Source: Arthrobacter sp. NicSoilB8
GTDB lineage: Bacteria; Actinomycetota; Actinomycetes; Actinomycetales; Micrococcaceae
Direction of reading: 5' to 3'
Assembly (NCBI RefSeq): GCF_019977355.1
Contig: NZ_AP024655.1
Location: 1,612,001-1,676,000 of the forward strand
Length of the DNA: 64,000 bases
Below are positions 1 to 8,955 of the stretch, piece by piece. Numbering within the stretch: position 1 is the stretch's first letter; every line of letters begins with the position of its first letter. The position numbers and the translations under genes are program-made. The notes under the pieces were generated by a model. That model did not search any database. It worked only from the letters and a program-made list of their open reading frames with translations, and was not told the DNA's origin.

Positions 1-392
1 TCACCACACAGTTCGGCTCCACCTCGATGCTGCAGCGCAAGCTCCGGGTTGGGTTCGCGAAGGCCGGCCGGCTCATGGACCTGCTCGAGTCCAGGGGAGT
101 GGTGGGCCCCTCCGAAGGTTCCAAGGCCCGCGACGTGCTGGTCAAGCCGGACGACCTCGCTGCCGTGCTGGCCGCGATGAAGGGGCTCGAGGCGCCCGCC
201 GTCGCTGACTCCCAGACGGCAGCCCTGAGCGATAACGCCAATGCGAACATCGCCCAGGGCGGGTACGCGGAGGACCTCGTGGCCGCCGACCTCGCCAACC
301 GTACGCAGGCGACCGAGTACTACGACGGCGCCGACGTCGGCTCCGATGACGAGGACGGCTCGGAGGACGCCTGGTCGCTCACCGGACGGTAG
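1..392 (+). CDS. ftsK: FtsK/SpoIIIE DNA translocase, C-terminal end (5' truncated by window)
   Basis: The reading frame is open from base 3 and the gene starts outside the window. The visible part begins [22 protein letters not shown], which is the winged-helix gamma domain that reads the oriented KOPS/SRS motifs and directs the hexameric motor toward dif during septum closure. The segment [18 protein letters not shown] is the recognition part of that domain. After it comes an acidic tail of roughly 60 residues rich in D, E and A, ending at the stop at 390-392. Only the gamma domain is visible; the motor domain lies upstream. pgsA follows after 26 bp, as in mycobacteria, where pgsA3 and clgR follow ftsK. 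Confidence 0.93.
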   Translation, partial: TTQFGSTSMLQRKLRVGFAKAGRLMDLLESRGVVGPSEGSKARDVLVKPDDLAAVLAAMKGLEAPAVADSQTAALSDNANANIAQGGYAEDLVAADLANRTQATEYYDGADVGSDDEDGSEDAWSLTGR

Positions 393-406
393 CGTGCGAA
401 GACAGG

Positions 407-412
407 TAGCCT
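407..412 (+). promoter_or_regulatory. -10 box, leaderless promoter of pgsA
   Basis: TAGCCT fits TANNNT and ends 6 nt before the GTG at 419, so transcription should begin at the start codon. The AGGAAG between box and GTG touches the start codon and is too close to act as a ribosome binding site. Confidence 0.6.
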
Positions 413-418
413 AGGAAG

Positions 419-1057
419 GTGAATAGCGCCGAAGCCAACGCCGGGTCCGCCTCGCGGATCTGGAACCTGCCGAACATCCTCACGATGCTGCGGATTGTGC
501 TGGTGCCATTCTTCGTCTGGTTCCTCATCTTGGACGCCCCGGGATGGCAGGCCCAGAACGGCGTCTGGCGCTGGGCGGCGGCGTTCGTTTTTGCCGTCGC
601 CATCTACACCGACAAGCTCGACGGCGACATCGCCAGATCCCGCGGACTCGTCACGGACTTCGGCAAGATCGCCGACCCGATCGCCGATAAACTCCTGACC
701 GGCTCCGCGCTGGTCATGCTCTCGCTGCTCCAGGAACTGCCGTGGTGGGTCACCATCCTGATCCTGGTCCGGGAGTGGGGCATCACCGCGCTGCGGTTCT
801 TCGTGATCCGCTACGGCGTCATGCCGGCCTCCCGCGGCGGAAAGCTGAAGACCGTAGTCCAGACAGTGGCCATTTTCCTCTACATCCTTCCGCTGGCGTC
901 CATCGCCCCATGGCTCGGCGTCGTGGCGTTCGCCGTCATGATGGCCGCGCTGGCGATCACGCTGTGGACCGGCGGCCAGTACGTTGTCGAGGCGCTCAAG
1001 CTGCGTGCCGCAGGCATCAAGGCAGAAAAAGAACGGGTAAGGGAGAACAAGCAATGA
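419..1057 (+). CDS. pgsA: CDP-alcohol phosphatidyltransferase (phosphatidylglycerophosphate synthase type)
   Basis: A 212-residue integral membrane enzyme that transfers a phosphatidyl group from CDP-diacylglycerol to glycerol-3-phosphate. The family signature is intact: D65, D68-G69, A72-R73, G82, D86 and D90 match DG(x2)AR(x8)G(x3)D(x3)D. About five hydrophobic segments follow from residue 20. The GTG start has no usable ribosome binding site but sits 6 nt after a -10 box. The stop overlaps the cinA start (ATGA), so the two are probably translated together. Actinobacteria carry several paralogues of this family, so the exact head-group acceptor is inferred. PgsA-type is supported by length and by the ftsK-pgsA-clgR synteny. 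Confidence 0.88.
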   Translation: MNSAEANAGSASRIWNLPNILTMLRIVLVPFFVWFLILDAPGWQAQNGVWRWAAAFVFAVAIYTDKLDGDIARSRGLVTDFGKIADPIADKLLTGSALVMLSLLQELPWWVTILILVREWGITALRFFVIRYGVMPASRGGKLKTVVQTVAIFLYILPLASIAPWLGVVAFAVMMAALAITLWTGGQYVVEALKLRAAGIKAEKERVRENKQ

Positions 1058-1596
1058 ACGATCCGAACGCCAATGTTCACCCCAGTCCCCACCCCGCACT
1101 GCACCCCAACCTGCACCGCCTGGCGGAGCAGGCCGTCACCGGCGCCATCGGCCGCGGGATGACTGCCGCCACCGCAGAATCCCTCACCGCAGGGATGGTC
1201 GCCGCCGTGCTGGCCGACACACCCGGCGCCTCCGGAATGCTGCAGGGCGGCGTGGTCTCCTACGCCAACTCGGTCAAGGCCGACGTCCTGGGCGTCCCCG
1301 GTGAGCTGCTGGACGCCGTCGGCTCCGTGGACGGGCAAGTCGCCGCCGCCATGGCCGAGGGCGCCCGCCGCATCTGCGGTGCCGATATCGGCGTGTCCAC
1401 CACCGGTGTGGCCGGGCCCGAACCGCACGACGGCAAAGCGGTTGGCACCGTCTACATCGGCGTCGCCACGGCGGAGGGATCGACGTCGTACCCGTATTCC
1501 TTTGACGGAAGCCGGGCCGAGATCCGCGCACTCGCGTGCGGAGCGGCCCTGGAACGCCTGCTTGAGGCCCTATCTTCCGAAGGCTACCCGGCGTAA
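1054..1596 (+). CDS. cinA: CinA C-terminal domain protein, nicotinamide-nucleotide amidohydrolase
   Basis: A 180-residue protein made only of the CinA C-terminal (PncC) domain, which deamidates NMN to nicotinate mononucleotide in pyridine nucleotide salvage. The TAAESLTAGMVAAVLADTPG segment and the later GVAGPEPHDGKAVGTVYIGV segment are typical of the domain. The N-terminal MoaB-like COG1058 half of full-length CinA is absent, as in many actinobacteria. The start overlaps the pgsA stop by 4 bp. The first 16 residues are rich in H, P and N and are not part of the domain. The biochemical role is inferred from the family. Confidence 0.9.
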   Translation: MNDPNANVHPSPHPALHPNLHRLAEQAVTGAIGRGMTAATAESLTAGMVAAVLADTPGASGMLQGGVVSYANSVKADVLGVPGELLDAVGSVDGQVAAAMAEGARRICGADIGVSTTGVAGPEPHDGKAVGTVYIGVATAEGSTSYPYSFDGSRAEIRALACGAALERLLEALSSEGYPA

Positions 1597-1669
1597 AGTT
1601 GCCGGGAACAAAAGTTGATTCCGAATAGTTGTTACATTGTGTCGCTTCCAAATAAGGGAGGCGCCTAGG

Positions 1670-1741
1670 ATGAAAACATCAGCAGAGTCCGCCCCTCCGG
1701 CGGACTCGACAGTACGAGGAGCAAGGCGATACAGATGGTAA
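1670..1741 (+). CDS. 23-codon leader ORF upstream of clgR
   Basis: ATG at 1670 follows an excellent ribosome binding site (AGGGAGG, 1655-1661, 8 nt spacer). The frame encodes 23 residues beginning [10 protein letters not shown] and ends with TAA at 1739-1741. That stop overlaps a second ATG (1735, ATGGTAA), which opens a frame running without a stop into clgR. No homologue is recognised. The arrangement looks like a translated upstream ORF that couples to, or competes with, clgR translation. Real translation is inferred only from the ribosome binding site. Confidence 0.45.
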   Translation: MKTSAESAPPADSTVRGARRYRW

Positions 1742-1827
1742 AGCAGCCCGTATCCATAAACGGCGTTGTCCGCTGGAAGGATGTGGGCCTCGCCGATCAG
1801 GCAAAGAGCGAACAGAAGGAGCGCAAG

Positions 1828-2187
1828 ATGGTTGTACTTCGTCACGAAATCGGTGATGTCCTGCGCGATGTCCGCCAGCGCCAAGGCCGTACCCTCCGCG
1901 AAGTCTCGCACAGTGCCCGTGTTTCCCTGGGCTACTTGAGCGAAGTGGAACGCGGTCAGAAGGAAGCCTCTTCGGAGTTGCTGTCCTCGATCTGCTCGGC
2001 CCTCGATGTTCCGCTCTCGAGCATGCTCCGTGAAGTCAGCGACCGCGTCGCGGTCGCCGAGGGTGTCGCTGTTCCGGACACCGTCCCGCAGGAGTTCGCG
2101 CAGCGTTATGGCCGCGACCTTGACCGAGAGCTCAACTCCGACCTCAACGACGAGTTGGCGAAAGGCCTCCTTTCCGGAGCGCGCTAA
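1828..2187 (+). CDS. clgR: XRE-family transcriptional regulator, ClgR-type
   Basis: A 119-residue regulator with a helix-turn-helix at about residues 6-62 ([14 protein letters not shown] ... [20 protein letters not shown]), the signature of ClgR, which activates clp protease and other proteostasis genes. In Mycobacterium clgR also follows pgsA3 near recA, so synteny supports the name. The start at 1828 is chosen because MVVLRHEIG is the usual N-terminus and AAGGAG at 1816-1821 has a 6-nt spacer. An in-frame ATG at 1735, overlapping the leader-ORF stop, would add 31 residues. A strong terminator follows. ClgR is often autoregulated; no operator is claimed here. Confidence 0.85.
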   Translation: MVVLRHEIGDVLRDVRQRQGRTLREVSHSARVSLGYLSEVERGQKEASSELLSSICSALDVPLSSMLREVSDRVAVAEGVAVPDTVPQEFAQRYGRDLDRELNSDLNDELAKGLLSGAR

Positions 2188-2212
2188 CCGCCGACCCACC
2201 CATGACCTACCA

Positions 2213-2244
2213 AAAGGACCCCCGGCCCAGGCCGGGGGTCCTTT
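2213..2244 (+). terminator. Terminator after clgR
   Basis: A perfect 14-bp inverted repeat, AAAGGACCCCCGGC and its complement, with loop CCAG. The right arm ends in CCTTT. It lies 25 bp past the clgR stop. Confidence 0.8.
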
Positions 2245-2299
2245 GACGTGTCACGACCCCGCAGTTCGTGCAGGGCGGGTTGTTCAGGGTGCGTCCTGC

Positions 2300-2343
2300 A
2301 GAGCCCGTTGTGCAGCATGCGTCGTGAAGAGCCCGTTGTGCAG
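2300..2343. repeat. 16-bp direct repeat, 28-bp period
   Basis: AGAGCCCGTTGTGCAG occurs at 2300-2315 and again at 2328-2343, with further partial copies of GTGCAGGGCGG around it. It lies between the clgR terminator and the end of the convergent marR gene. No function is evident. Confidence 0.6.
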
Positions 2344-2370
2344 GGCGGTTTCAAGCCGCGTCAGGCCGCG

Positions 2371-2910
2371 TCAGGCGGGCTCGTCCCGGGGGAAACCGTC
2401 ACGTTCGTAGGTGGCGTTGAGCTTCGCCATGTACATGGCCAGGGCCTGCAGATCCTCGGCAGGCCACTCTGCCAGACGTTCCCGGAACACCTCGCGCCTG
2501 GCGTCCTGGACCTGGTGCATCCTGTCCTCACCCTCCGGCGTAAGCCGAATGGACTGCGCCCGGCCGTCCAGCGGATCGGCCTCCTTCGACACCAGCCCGA
2601 GGCCCTCGAGGAAGGCGACCTGCCGGCTCACCGAGGGCTTGCCGACTCCGATGGATGACGCGAGCTCGGTCAGCCGGATAGGGCCCTGCTTACGGATCAC
2701 GCTCAGCAGCCCGTAGGCCGCGGGCTCCATATCAGGGTGGACCTGGCGTGAGAGCTGATGGGAAATGGACCGGCCGCGGCGCCAGAGCAGGCTTAGTTGG
2801 ACTTCGACGGCATTGAGGGCGGCGTCGGCGTCAGCGCCGGCAGTTCCGCTGGCATCATTGCCGACGGTTCCGGGGACGGAATCACCGGCGGGCTCGGTTG
2901 GGTTGCTCAT
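2371..2910 (-). CDS. MarR-family transcriptional regulator
   Basis: A 179-residue winged-helix repressor-type protein. After about 35 low-complexity residues, the MarR domain runs from about residue 38 to 165, with helix-turn-helix IRLTELASSIGVGKPSVSRQ and a wing at GLVSKEADPLDGRAQSIRLT. The ATG at 2910 is chosen over the ATG at 2919: a TAGAAT -10 box at 2923-2918 ends 7 nt before 2910 and includes the upstream ATG, so the upstream codon would not be transcribed. Ligand and targets cannot be told. It is a single gene, divergent from the DUF3046 gene. Confidence 0.88.
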   Translation of the reverse strand: MSNPTEPAGDSVPGTVGNDASGTAGADADAALNAVEVQLSLLWRRGRSISHQLSRQVHPDMEPAAYGLLSVIRKQGPIRLTELASSIGVGKPSVSRQVAFLEGLGLVSKEADPLDGRAQSIRLTPEGEDRMHQVQDARREVFRERLAEWPAEDLQALAMYMAKLNATYERDGFPRDEPA

Positions 2911-2917
2911 GGCAACC

Positions 2918-2923
2918 ATTCTA
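2918..2923 (-). promoter_or_regulatory. -10 box, leaderless promoter of marR gene
   Basis: TAGAAT on the minus strand, 7 nt before the ATG at 2910. The box contains the alternative upstream ATG, which decides the start. Confidence 0.6.
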
Positions 2924-2951
2924 GAGTCCCGCGCCGTGAGAGACTTTACTG

Positions 2952-3188
2952 GTGCGAATCAGTGACTTTTGGCGGCTAATGGACGACGAGTTCGGAGCGG
3001 GCTACTCCCGCGTCCTGAGCAGCTCGCTGGTCCTGGCAGGGGTCGGCGGACGCACGGCGGACCAGGCCCTCAGCGCCGGCATCCCTCCCCGCCAGGTCTG
3101 GCTTGCCATGTGCGACGTCCAGGACGTCCCGCCGGACCGTCGCCTCGGCCGGGACGTCAAACCCCGCGACAACACCGGACCGCGCTGA
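2952..3188 (+). CDS. DUF3046 family protein
   Basis: A 78-residue protein starting MRISDFWRLMDDEFG, the highly conserved N-terminus of DUF3046, a small actinobacterial family encoded just upstream of recA. Function is unknown. The helical body to about residue 62 carries the conserved ALSAGIPPRQVWLAMCD segment, and the C-terminal tail is basic and probably flexible. The GTG start at 2952 is set by family alignment; no ribosome binding site is obvious. Its place between clgR and recA matches mycobacteria. Confidence 0.85.
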   Translation: MRISDFWRLMDDEFGAGYSRVLSSSLVLAGVGGRTADQALSAGIPPRQVWLAMCDVQDVPPDRRLGRDVKPRDNTGPR

Positions 3189-3287
3189 CGCGTGCCGCGC
3201 CGCCGGCATGGTTACGGCTGACCTGACACGCGGGCGGCACCTGACGCGCAGCCGGTACGGCCGGCACCTGACACGCCGCCCACTTGT

Positions 3288-3303
3288 TCGAATATCTGTT
3301 CGG
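3288..3303 (+). promoter_or_regulatory. LexA (SOS) box upstream of recA
   Basis: TCGAATATCTGTTCGG matches the actinobacterial SOS consensus TCGAACNNNNGTTCGA at 10 of 12 defined positions. It lies about 155 bp before recA. A possible -10 box TATGCT is at 3311-3316, so LexA would overlap the promoter. Confidence 0.8.
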
Positions 3304-3459
3304 ATAGGGATATGCTTTTTATGAGCGTTTTCGACATGGCGTTTTCCACATAAGTGGGTCCCTCGGCAACTTTGTCAGAGGGCCCCGGTAGCGTCAGTGA
3401 TGACAGACGAAGGGCCTACACGGCCACTCCACAGCGAGAAAGTATTAGAGGTGTGAACC

Positions 3460-4512
3460 ATGGCCGCAGCCCCGGATCGCCAGAAGGCGCTCGACGCAGC
3501 GCTTGCCCAGATTGACAAGCAGTTCGGCAAGGGCTCGGTCATGCGTTTGGGTGACGAAGTCCGTGCGCCCATCGAGGTCATCCCGACCGGCTCCATCGCC
3601 CTGGACGTCGCCCTGGGCATTGGCGGACTGCCCCGCGGCAGAGTCGTGGAAATCTACGGCCCGGAGTCCTCTGGTAAGACGACGGTCGCGCTGCACGCCG
3701 TTGCCAACGCCCAGCGCCTGGGCGGCATCGCCGCCTTCATCGACGCCGAACACGCCCTGGATCCGGAGTACGCCGCCAAGCTGGGCGTCGACACCGATGC
3801 GCTTCTGGTCTCCCAGCCCGACACCGGCGAGCAGGCCCTGGAAATCATGGACATGCTCATCGGCTCCGGCTCCCTTGACGTCATCGTCATCGACTCAGTC
3901 GCCGCGCTCGTTCCCCGCGCGGAAATCGAAGGCGACATGGGCGACAGCCACGTCGGCCTGCAGGCCCGCTTGATGAGCCAGGCCCTCCGGAAGATCACCG
4001 GCCGCCTGAGCCAGACCAAAACCACGGCCATCTTCATTAACCAGTTGCGCGAAAAGATCGGCGTCTTCTTCGGCTCCCCGGAAACCACCACTGGTGGTAA
4101 GGCGCTGAAGTTCTACGCCTCAATCCGCATCGACGTCCGCCGGATCCAGACCCTCAAGGAGGGCGCGGACTCGGTCGGCAACCGCACCAAGGCCAAGATC
4201 GTCAAGAACAAAATGGCCCCGCCCTTCAAAATCGCCGAGTTCGACATCATTTACGGCCAGGGCATTTCCCGTGAGGGCGGCATTATCGACATGGGTGTCG
4301 AGCACGGCCTGATCAAGAAGTCGGGCTCCTGGTTCACCTACGATGGCGATCAGCTGGGCCAGGGCATGGAGAACTCCCGCCGGTTCCTGCGGGACAACCC
4401 GGAGCTGGCGGCCGAACTTGAGCGCCTGATCAAGGAAAAGCTCGGTGTCGGCGTGAAGGCCCCGGCCGAGACCGAGGAATCACCGAAGCTGAAGGCCGTT
4501 GACGGCTTCTAA
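3460..4512 (+). CDS. recA: Recombinase RecA
   Basis: A 350-residue, full-length RecA: ATP-dependent strand exchange, and co-protease for LexA self-cleavage. The Walker A motif GPESSGKT is at residues 67-74. The subunit-interface segment at residues 1-33 and the L1/L2 DNA-binding loops (around [20 protein letters not shown] and [16 protein letters not shown]) are intact. There is no intein, unlike M. tuberculosis RecA. A LexA box lies about 155 bp upstream. The recX frame begins inside the last codons, so recA-recX form an operon. Confidence 0.98.
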   Translation: MAAAPDRQKALDAALAQIDKQFGKGSVMRLGDEVRAPIEVIPTGSIALDVALGIGGLPRGRVVEIYGPESSGKTTVALHAVANAQRLGGIAAFIDAEHALDPEYAAKLGVDTDALLVSQPDTGEQALEIMDMLIGSGSLDVIVIDSVAALVPRAEIEGDMGDSHVGLQARLMSQALRKITGRLSQTKTTAIFINQLREKIGVFFGSPETTTGGKALKFYASIRIDVRRIQTLKEGADSVGNRTKAKIVKNKMAPPFKIAEFDIIYGQGISREGGIIDMGVEHGLIKKSGSWFTYDGDQLGQGMENSRRFLRDNPELAAELERLIKEKLGVGVKAPAETEESPKLKAVDGF

Positions 4513-5236
4513 CGCCGGAGCAGACGCCGGGGCAGGGTTCCAGCAGTGGAGCCCTGGCCCGGGCGGCGATGCCGACCCGGGTGCCGGGGCATCCCGGCAC
4601 AGTTCACAGGGGTCGCGCAGTTCACGCGGCTCGAATTCACGTGGCTCGAATTCGCGCGGTTCGGGTTCGCGCGGTTCAGGGGCACCATCCCCGGAACTCG
4701 ATCCGGACGCGGATCCCGCCGCGGTGGCCCGCGCCATTGTCTTGCGGCAGCTGACGGCTTCGCCCAAGAGCCGGCTTCAGCTCGCGCGCAAGCTCGCCGA
4801 ACGCAATGTTCCCGAGGACGTGGCCGAGGCAGTATTGGACCGCTTCGAGGAAGTGCGGCTGGTTGACGACGCCGAATTCGCCGACATGTGGGTCCGCAGC
4901 AGGTCCCAAACGCGCAAGCTCGCCAAGGCGGCCCTGCGGCGTGAACTTGCGGATAAGGGTATCGACCCTGACACTGCTGCCGGCGCGCTGGACCAGCTCA
5001 GCGACGCCGACGAAGAAGCGGCCGCCCGTGAACTCGTGGAACGAAAGCTGCGCGGCTTCACCGGCGAGGAAGACCGCGCCGAGCGCGACAAGGTCACGCG
5101 GCGCCTCGCGTCAATGCTTGCCCGCAAGGGCTACCCGCCCTCACTGGCCTTCCGCATCGTCGGCGAGGTGCTCGACGCCGTCGCCGGCAGCGCAGGGGCC
5201 GGGGACGAGGATGGTCTTGCCGATGCCGGGGGTTAA
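4499..5236 (+). CDS. recX: Regulatory protein RecX
   Basis: A 245-residue protein; the RecX three-helix repeats occupy about residues 75-235 ([50 protein letters not shown]). RecX binds the groove of the RecA filament and limits its activity. The first 70 residues are a disordered, Gly/Ser/Arg-rich extension not found in most RecX proteins, partly encoded by a 15-bp tandem repeat. The start is uncertain: the only early candidate is TTG at 4499 inside the recA 3' end, and no ATG or GTG precedes the conserved domain in frame. Co-transcribed with recA. Confidence 0.88.
   Translation: MTASNAGADAGAGFQQWSPGPGGDADPGAGASRHSSQGSRSSRGSNSRGSNSRGSGSRGSGAPSPELDPDADPAAVARAIVLRQLTASPKSRLQLARKLAERNVPEDVAEAVLDRFEEVRLVDDAEFADMWVRSRSQTRKLAKAALRRELADKGIDPDTAAGALDQLSDADEEAAARELVERKLRGFTGEEDRAERDKVTRRLASMLARKGYPPSLAFRIVGEVLDAVAGSAGAGDEDGLADAGG
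4621..4680 (+). repeat. 15-bp tandem repeat, four units, within recX
   Basis: Units at 4621-4635, 4636-4650, 4651-4665 and 4666-4680, each close to TTCACGCGGCTCGAA. They keep frame and encode Ser-Arg-Gly-Ser-Asn/Gly repeats in the N-terminal extension of RecX. Slippage here would change the length in 5-residue steps. Confidence 0.8.
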
Positions 5237-5289
5237 GCCGGCCGTGCCGCGTCCCGGGACGAAGCGCACCCACCCGGTGCCCGCGCCGT

Positions 5290-5337
5290 CCTGCCACCGA
5301 CCCGTCCTGCCACCGACCCGTCCCGCCACCAACCCGT
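5290..5337 (+). repeat. 16-bp tandem repeat, three units, between recX and miaB
   Basis: CCTGCCACCGACCCGT at 5290-5305 and 5306-5321, with a two-mismatch copy at 5322-5337. It lies directly upstream of the miaB promoter. Confidence 0.7.
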
Positions 5338-5363
5338 AGCCCAAAGCCGCAACCCTTAGCCGG

Positions 5364-5369
5364 TACCCT
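5364..5369 (+). promoter_or_regulatory. -10 box, leaderless promoter of miaB
   Basis: TACCCT ends 6 nt before the GTG at 5376. Confidence 0.55.
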
Positions 5370-5375
5370 TAAGAA

Positions 5376-6995
5376 GTGAGTTTTACCATTCCCTCCCCAG
5401 CGGCCGGCACCACTTCTCCAACAGCGTCTCCCGCAGCGCCGCCAGCAGCCTCCCCGGCAGCCGGCGCAGACACAGCTGTCGCCGCGGAGCGCAGCGCCGG
5501 GCAGGCTCAACCCCGCACGTACCAGGTGCGCACCTTCGGCTGCCAAATGAACGTGCACGATTCCGAGCGGATGGCCGGCATGCTTGAGGCCGCCGGCTAT
5601 GTTCCGTCCGCCGGCGAAGTGGCGGACGTCGTGGTCTTCAACACCTGCGCGGTCCGGGAGAATGCCGACAACAAGCTTTATGGCAACCTCGGGATCCTGG
5701 CCCCGGTCAAGGCAGCCAACCCCGGCATGCAGATTGCCGTCGGCGGTTGCCTCGCGCAAAAGGACCGGGAGACCATCCTCAAGAAAGCGCCGTGGGTGGA
5801 TGCGGTGTTCGGCACCCACAACGTCGGTGCCCTGCCGGCCCTGCTGGACCGGGCCCGCCACAACAACGAGGCCCAGCTGGAAATCCTCGAGTCCCTCGAT
5901 GTCTTCCCCTCGACGCTTCCGACCAAGCGCGACTCCGTGTACTCGGGCTGGGTGTCCATCTCGGTCGGCTGCAACAACACGTGCACTTTCTGCATCGTCC
6001 CGGCCCTGCGCGGCAAGGAAAAGGACCGCCGCCCCGGCGAAATCCTGGCCGAAATCCAGGCCCTCGTGGACGACGGCGCCATCGAAGTGACCCTGCTGGG
6101 GCAGAACGTGAATTCCTACGGCGTCGAGTTCGGCGACCGGCAGGCGTTCTCGAAGCTCCTGCGCGCATGCGGGCAAATCCCGGGCCTGGAGCGCGTCCGA
6201 TTCACCAGCCCGCACCCGGCAGCTTTCACCGACGACGTCATCGACGCCATGGCCGAGACCCCCAACGTCATGCCGCAGCTGCACATGCCGCTGCAGTCCG
6301 GCTCGGACAAGGTCCTGAAGGACATGAAGCGCTCCTACCGCTCCACCAAGTTCCTTGGCATCCTGGACAAGGTACGGGAGAAGATTCCGCACGCGGCGAT
6401 CTCCACCGACATCATTGTCGGGTTCCCCGGCGAGACCAAGGAAGACTTCCAGGCCACGCTCGACGTCGTTGAGAAGTCCCGGTTCGCCACCGCCTTCACC
6501 TTCCAGTACTCCAAGCGGCCCGGCACCCCGGCTGCGGACCTGCCGGACCAGCTCCCCAAAGCCGTGGTCCAGGAGCGCTTTGAGCGCCTCACGGCCCTCC
6601 AGGACCGGATTGCGGCGGAGGAAAACGCCCGCCAGTTGGGCCGCCGCGTCGAGGTCATGGTGACTGCCCGGTCGGGCCGCAAAGCCGAGGAAACCCATCG
6701 CCTCTCCGGCCGGTCCCAGGATCAGCGCCTGGTGCACTTCTCCGTACCCGCCGGCGCCGAAGTTCCCCGTCCCGGCGATCTCGTGACTGTCACCATCACG
6801 GAGGCCGCTGCGTTCCACCTCGTCGCCGACCCCGCATCCGCGGAAGACTACAGCCTGCGCCGGTCCCGCGCCGGCGACGCCTGGGACCGTTCCCAGGCAG
6901 ACTCGTGCGGTTCTGGCCCGGCAGGCAAGACCAGTGCGTCGGGCAAGGCAGGTGTGTCGCTGGGCATGCCCAGCCTCCCGGTCCGCGGCCGCTAG
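5376..6995 (+). CDS. miaB: tRNA-2-methylthio-N6-dimethylallyladenosine synthase MiaB
   Basis: A 539-residue radical SAM methylthiotransferase that adds the 2-methylthio group to i6A37 of tRNAs reading UNN codons. The N-terminal UPF0004 domain has three cluster cysteines, C56 (FGCQMN), C91 (NTCAVR) and C125 (GGCLAQ). The radical SAM motif CNNTCTFC gives C199, C203 and C206, and a TRAM domain covers about 430-495. An Ala/Pro/Thr-rich 45-residue N-terminal extension and a 40-residue C-terminal tail are extra. The GTG start follows a leaderless -10 box. miaA, which makes its substrate, starts 5 bp after its stop. Confidence 0.96.
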   Translation: MSFTIPSPAAGTTSPTASPAAPPAASPAAGADTAVAAERSAGQAQPRTYQVRTFGCQMNVHDSERMAGMLEAAGYVPSAGEVADVVVFNTCAVRENADNKLYGNLGILAPVKAANPGMQIAVGGCLAQKDRETILKKAPWVDAVFGTHNVGALPALLDRARHNNEAQLEILESLDVFPSTLPTKRDSVYSGWVSISVGCNNTCTFCIVPALRGKEKDRRPGEILAEIQALVDDGAIEVTLLGQNVNSYGVEFGDRQAFSKLLRACGQIPGLERVRFTSPHPAAFTDDVIDAMAETPNVMPQLHMPLQSGSDKVLKDMKRSYRSTKFLGILDKVREKIPHAAISTDIIVGFPGETKEDFQATLDVVEKSRFATAFTFQYSKRPGTPAADLPDQLPKAVVQERFERLTALQDRIAAEENARQLGRRVEVMVTARSGRKAEETHRLSGRSQDQRLVHFSVPAGAEVPRPGDLVTVTITEAAAFHLVADPASAEDYSLRRSRAGDAWDRSQADSCGSGPAGKTSASGKAGVSLGMPSLPVRGR

Positions 6996-6999
6996 CGCC

Positions 7000-7950
7000 G
7001 TGCCAAGCCCGCACCAGAGTGCGCCGGCGGGGGCTACGCCGCCGGTGATCGCCGTCGTCGGACCCACCGGCTCCGGCAAGTCCGATCTCGCCGTCTCGCT
7101 CGCGCTGGAGCTCGACGGCGAAGTCATCAACGCCGATTCCATGCAGTTCTACCGCGGCATGGACATCGGCACCGCCAAAATCACCGACGCCGAACGTCGG
7201 GGGGTCCCGCATCACCTCCTGGACATTCTGGAGGTTACGGAGGAAGCAAGCGTCTCGGCCTTCCAGCAGCAGGCCCGCGCCCTAATTGGCGACATCCACG
7301 GCCGGGGGAAACGGGCCATCCTGGCTGGCGGTTCCGGACTCTACGTCCGCGCGGCGCTGGATATCCTGGAGTTTCCCGGCACGGATCCGGAGATCCGCCG
7401 CCGGTTGGAAATGGAGCTTGAGACAGCAGGTCCCGGAGCGTTGCGGGAACGGCTGGAGGCCGTGGACCCCGTATCGGCGGGCAGGCTCGGCGATGCCAGG
7501 CGGATCATCCGCGCCCTGGAGGTCTTCGAACTCACCGGCCGGCCGTTCAGCTCCTTCATGCCCGCCCGTGAGTACTTCCAGCCTGCCGTCCAGATCGGAC
7601 TCGACGTGGACCGGGAGCTGCTACGGGAGAGACTGGCGCGCCGTGTCGAGGCGATGGTGGCCAAGGGGCTTCTGGAGGAAGTGCGCCGGCTGGACGCCGC
7701 AGGGCTGCGTCACGGCAAGACGGCGCCGCGGGCCCTGGGCTATGCGCAGTTCCTCCGGGTCCTCGACGGCGGTTCCAGCCTGGCGCAGGCAACGGACGAG
7801 ACGATCATCGCCACCCGGCAGTTCGCACGCCGCCAGCTGACCTGGTTCCGCGCCGATCCCCGGGTCCACTGGCTCGACTGGCAGGATCCGGACCTGGCGG
7901 CCCGGGCCGCCGTACTGTGCCGGACCCCGCCGGTTCTGCCGGTGGCGTAG
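7000..7950 (+). CDS. miaA: tRNA dimethylallyltransferase MiaA
   Basis: A 316-residue enzyme that transfers the dimethylallyl group to A37 of tRNA, the step before MiaB. The P-loop GPTGSGKS is at residues 21-28. The conserved [18 protein letters not shown] segment follows, then [11 protein letters not shown] and the [12 protein letters not shown] motif near the C-terminus. The GTG at 7000 is the closest start after the miaB stop; an upstream in-frame start would lie inside miaB. The adjacency means both modification steps are made from one transcript. Confidence 0.95.
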   Translation: MPSPHQSAPAGATPPVIAVVGPTGSGKSDLAVSLALELDGEVINADSMQFYRGMDIGTAKITDAERRGVPHHLLDILEVTEEASVSAFQQQARALIGDIHGRGKRAILAGGSGLYVRAALDILEFPGTDPEIRRRLEMELETAGPGALRERLEAVDPVSAGRLGDARRIIRALEVFELTGRPFSSFMPAREYFQPAVQIGLDVDRELLRERLARRVEAMVAKGLLEEVRRLDAAGLRHGKTAPRALGYAQFLRVLDGGSSLAQATDETIIATRQFARRQLTWFRADPRVHWLDWQDPDLAARAAVLCRTPPVLPVA

Positions 7951-7989
7951 CGGCCCGGTCACGGTTCCGGAGCGGTGCGGGCGGAACGG

Positions 7990-7995
7990 TAACCT
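7990..7995 (+). promoter_or_regulatory. -10 box, leaderless promoter of dapF
   Basis: TAACCT ends 6 nt before the ATG at 8002. Confidence 0.6.
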
Positions 7996-8001
7996 TGGAG
8001 C

Positions 8002-8955
8002 ATGGACCACACCGAATCCGTAGCAGCTGAGCGTACCGCCGGCGATACCGCAGCCCTCAGCGGCCTGAAGTTTTCAAAGGGCCATGGAACGGGCAACGAT
8101 TTTGTCCTGATCGCCGACCCCAACGGCACCCTCTCGCTGAGCCCCGAGCACGTCGCGGCGCTCTGCGACCGCCACCGGGGGATCGGCGGCGACGGCCTGA
8201 TCCGCGCGGTGCCCTCCCGGCTCCTGCCCGAGGGCCAGGAGTTGTTGACCGCGCACCCCGCTGCCGAGTGGTTCATGGACTACCGCAATGGCGACGGCTC
8301 ATTGTCCGAGATGTGCGGCAACGGCGTCCGCGTCTTTGTGCACTTCCTCATTGCCGAAGGCCTGGTGGACCTTCCGGCCGGTGAGTCCCTCGTCATTGGC
8401 ACCCGGGGCGGGGCGAAGACGATCGTCCGGACGGCCGCTGGCTATGCCGTCGACATGGGCCCGTGGGAGTTCATTTTTCCCGGCGAGGCAACCGCGCGGG
8501 CGATGGATTCGCTCGTCAGCGCCGAGGGGCTCGAGGTGGCCAGGCCGGCACTGTCCGTCAGCATGGGCAACCCGCACACGGTCGTGGCGCTGGCCGAGAT
8601 GGCCGAACTTGAGGCCACCCAGCTGTTCACGGCCCCCCGGGTGGATCCGACGCCGCCGCACGGCACCAACGTCGAATTTGTTGTGCCGTCCGAACCGCTG
8701 GTCCACGACGGCACGGGCACCATCACCATGCGGGTCCACGAGCGGGGAGTGGGGGAGACCCAGTCATGCGGCACCGGCGCGTGCGCCGCCGCCGTCGCGA
8801 TCCGCCACTGGGCCGGCCAGGACGCACCGGATGCGTGGAACGTTCACGTTCCCGGCGGCGTCGTCGGAGTGAAGTTCTTCCTGGGCCCGGAAGGGCACGA
8901 GCACGTCGAACTCAGCGGCCCGGCCGTGATCGTCGCTAGTGGGACGCTTTCCTGA
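8002..8955 (+). CDS. dapF: Diaminopimelate epimerase
   Basis: A 317-residue, PLP-independent epimerase that converts LL- to meso-diaminopimelate for lysine and peptidoglycan. The two catalytic cysteines are present: C105 in MCGNGVRVF and C256 in ETQSCGTGACAAA. The substrate-binding segments GTGNDFVLI and SMGNPHTV are intact. The first 20 residues are an extension relative to other DapF proteins, but the leaderless -10 box supports the ATG at 8002. The 3' end overlaps the convergent methyltransferase gene by 20 bp. Confidence 0.95.
   Translation: MDHTESVAAERTAGDTAALSGLKFSKGHGTGNDFVLIADPNGTLSLSPEHVAALCDRHRGIGGDGLIRAVPSRLLPEGQELLTAHPAAEWFMDYRNGDGSLSEMCGNGVRVFVHFLIAEGLVDLPAGESLVIGTRGGAKTIVRTAAGYAVDMGPWEFIFPGEATARAMDSLVSAEGLEVARPALSVSMGNPHTVVALAEMAELEATQLFTAPRVDPTPPHGTNVEFVVPSEPLVHDGTGTITMRVHERGVGETQSCGTGACAAAVAIRHWAGQDAPDAWNVHVPGGVVGVKFFLGPEGHEHVELSGPAVIVASGTLS

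Noticed and set aside
320..1099. Long minus-strand frame opposite pgsA
   Set aside because: Low-complexity Arg/Asp/Gln-rich translation with no domain; it lies opposite a gene with clear family motifs.
2300..2343. Short direct repeats considered as a CRISPR array
   Set aside because: Only two exact 16-bp copies with a 12-bp gap; no spacers of proper length and no cas genes.
5094..7142. 682-codon minus-strand frame opposite miaB and recX
   Set aside because: Typical high-GC antisense shadow; composition reflects the codon pattern of miaB and there is no motif or ribosome binding site.
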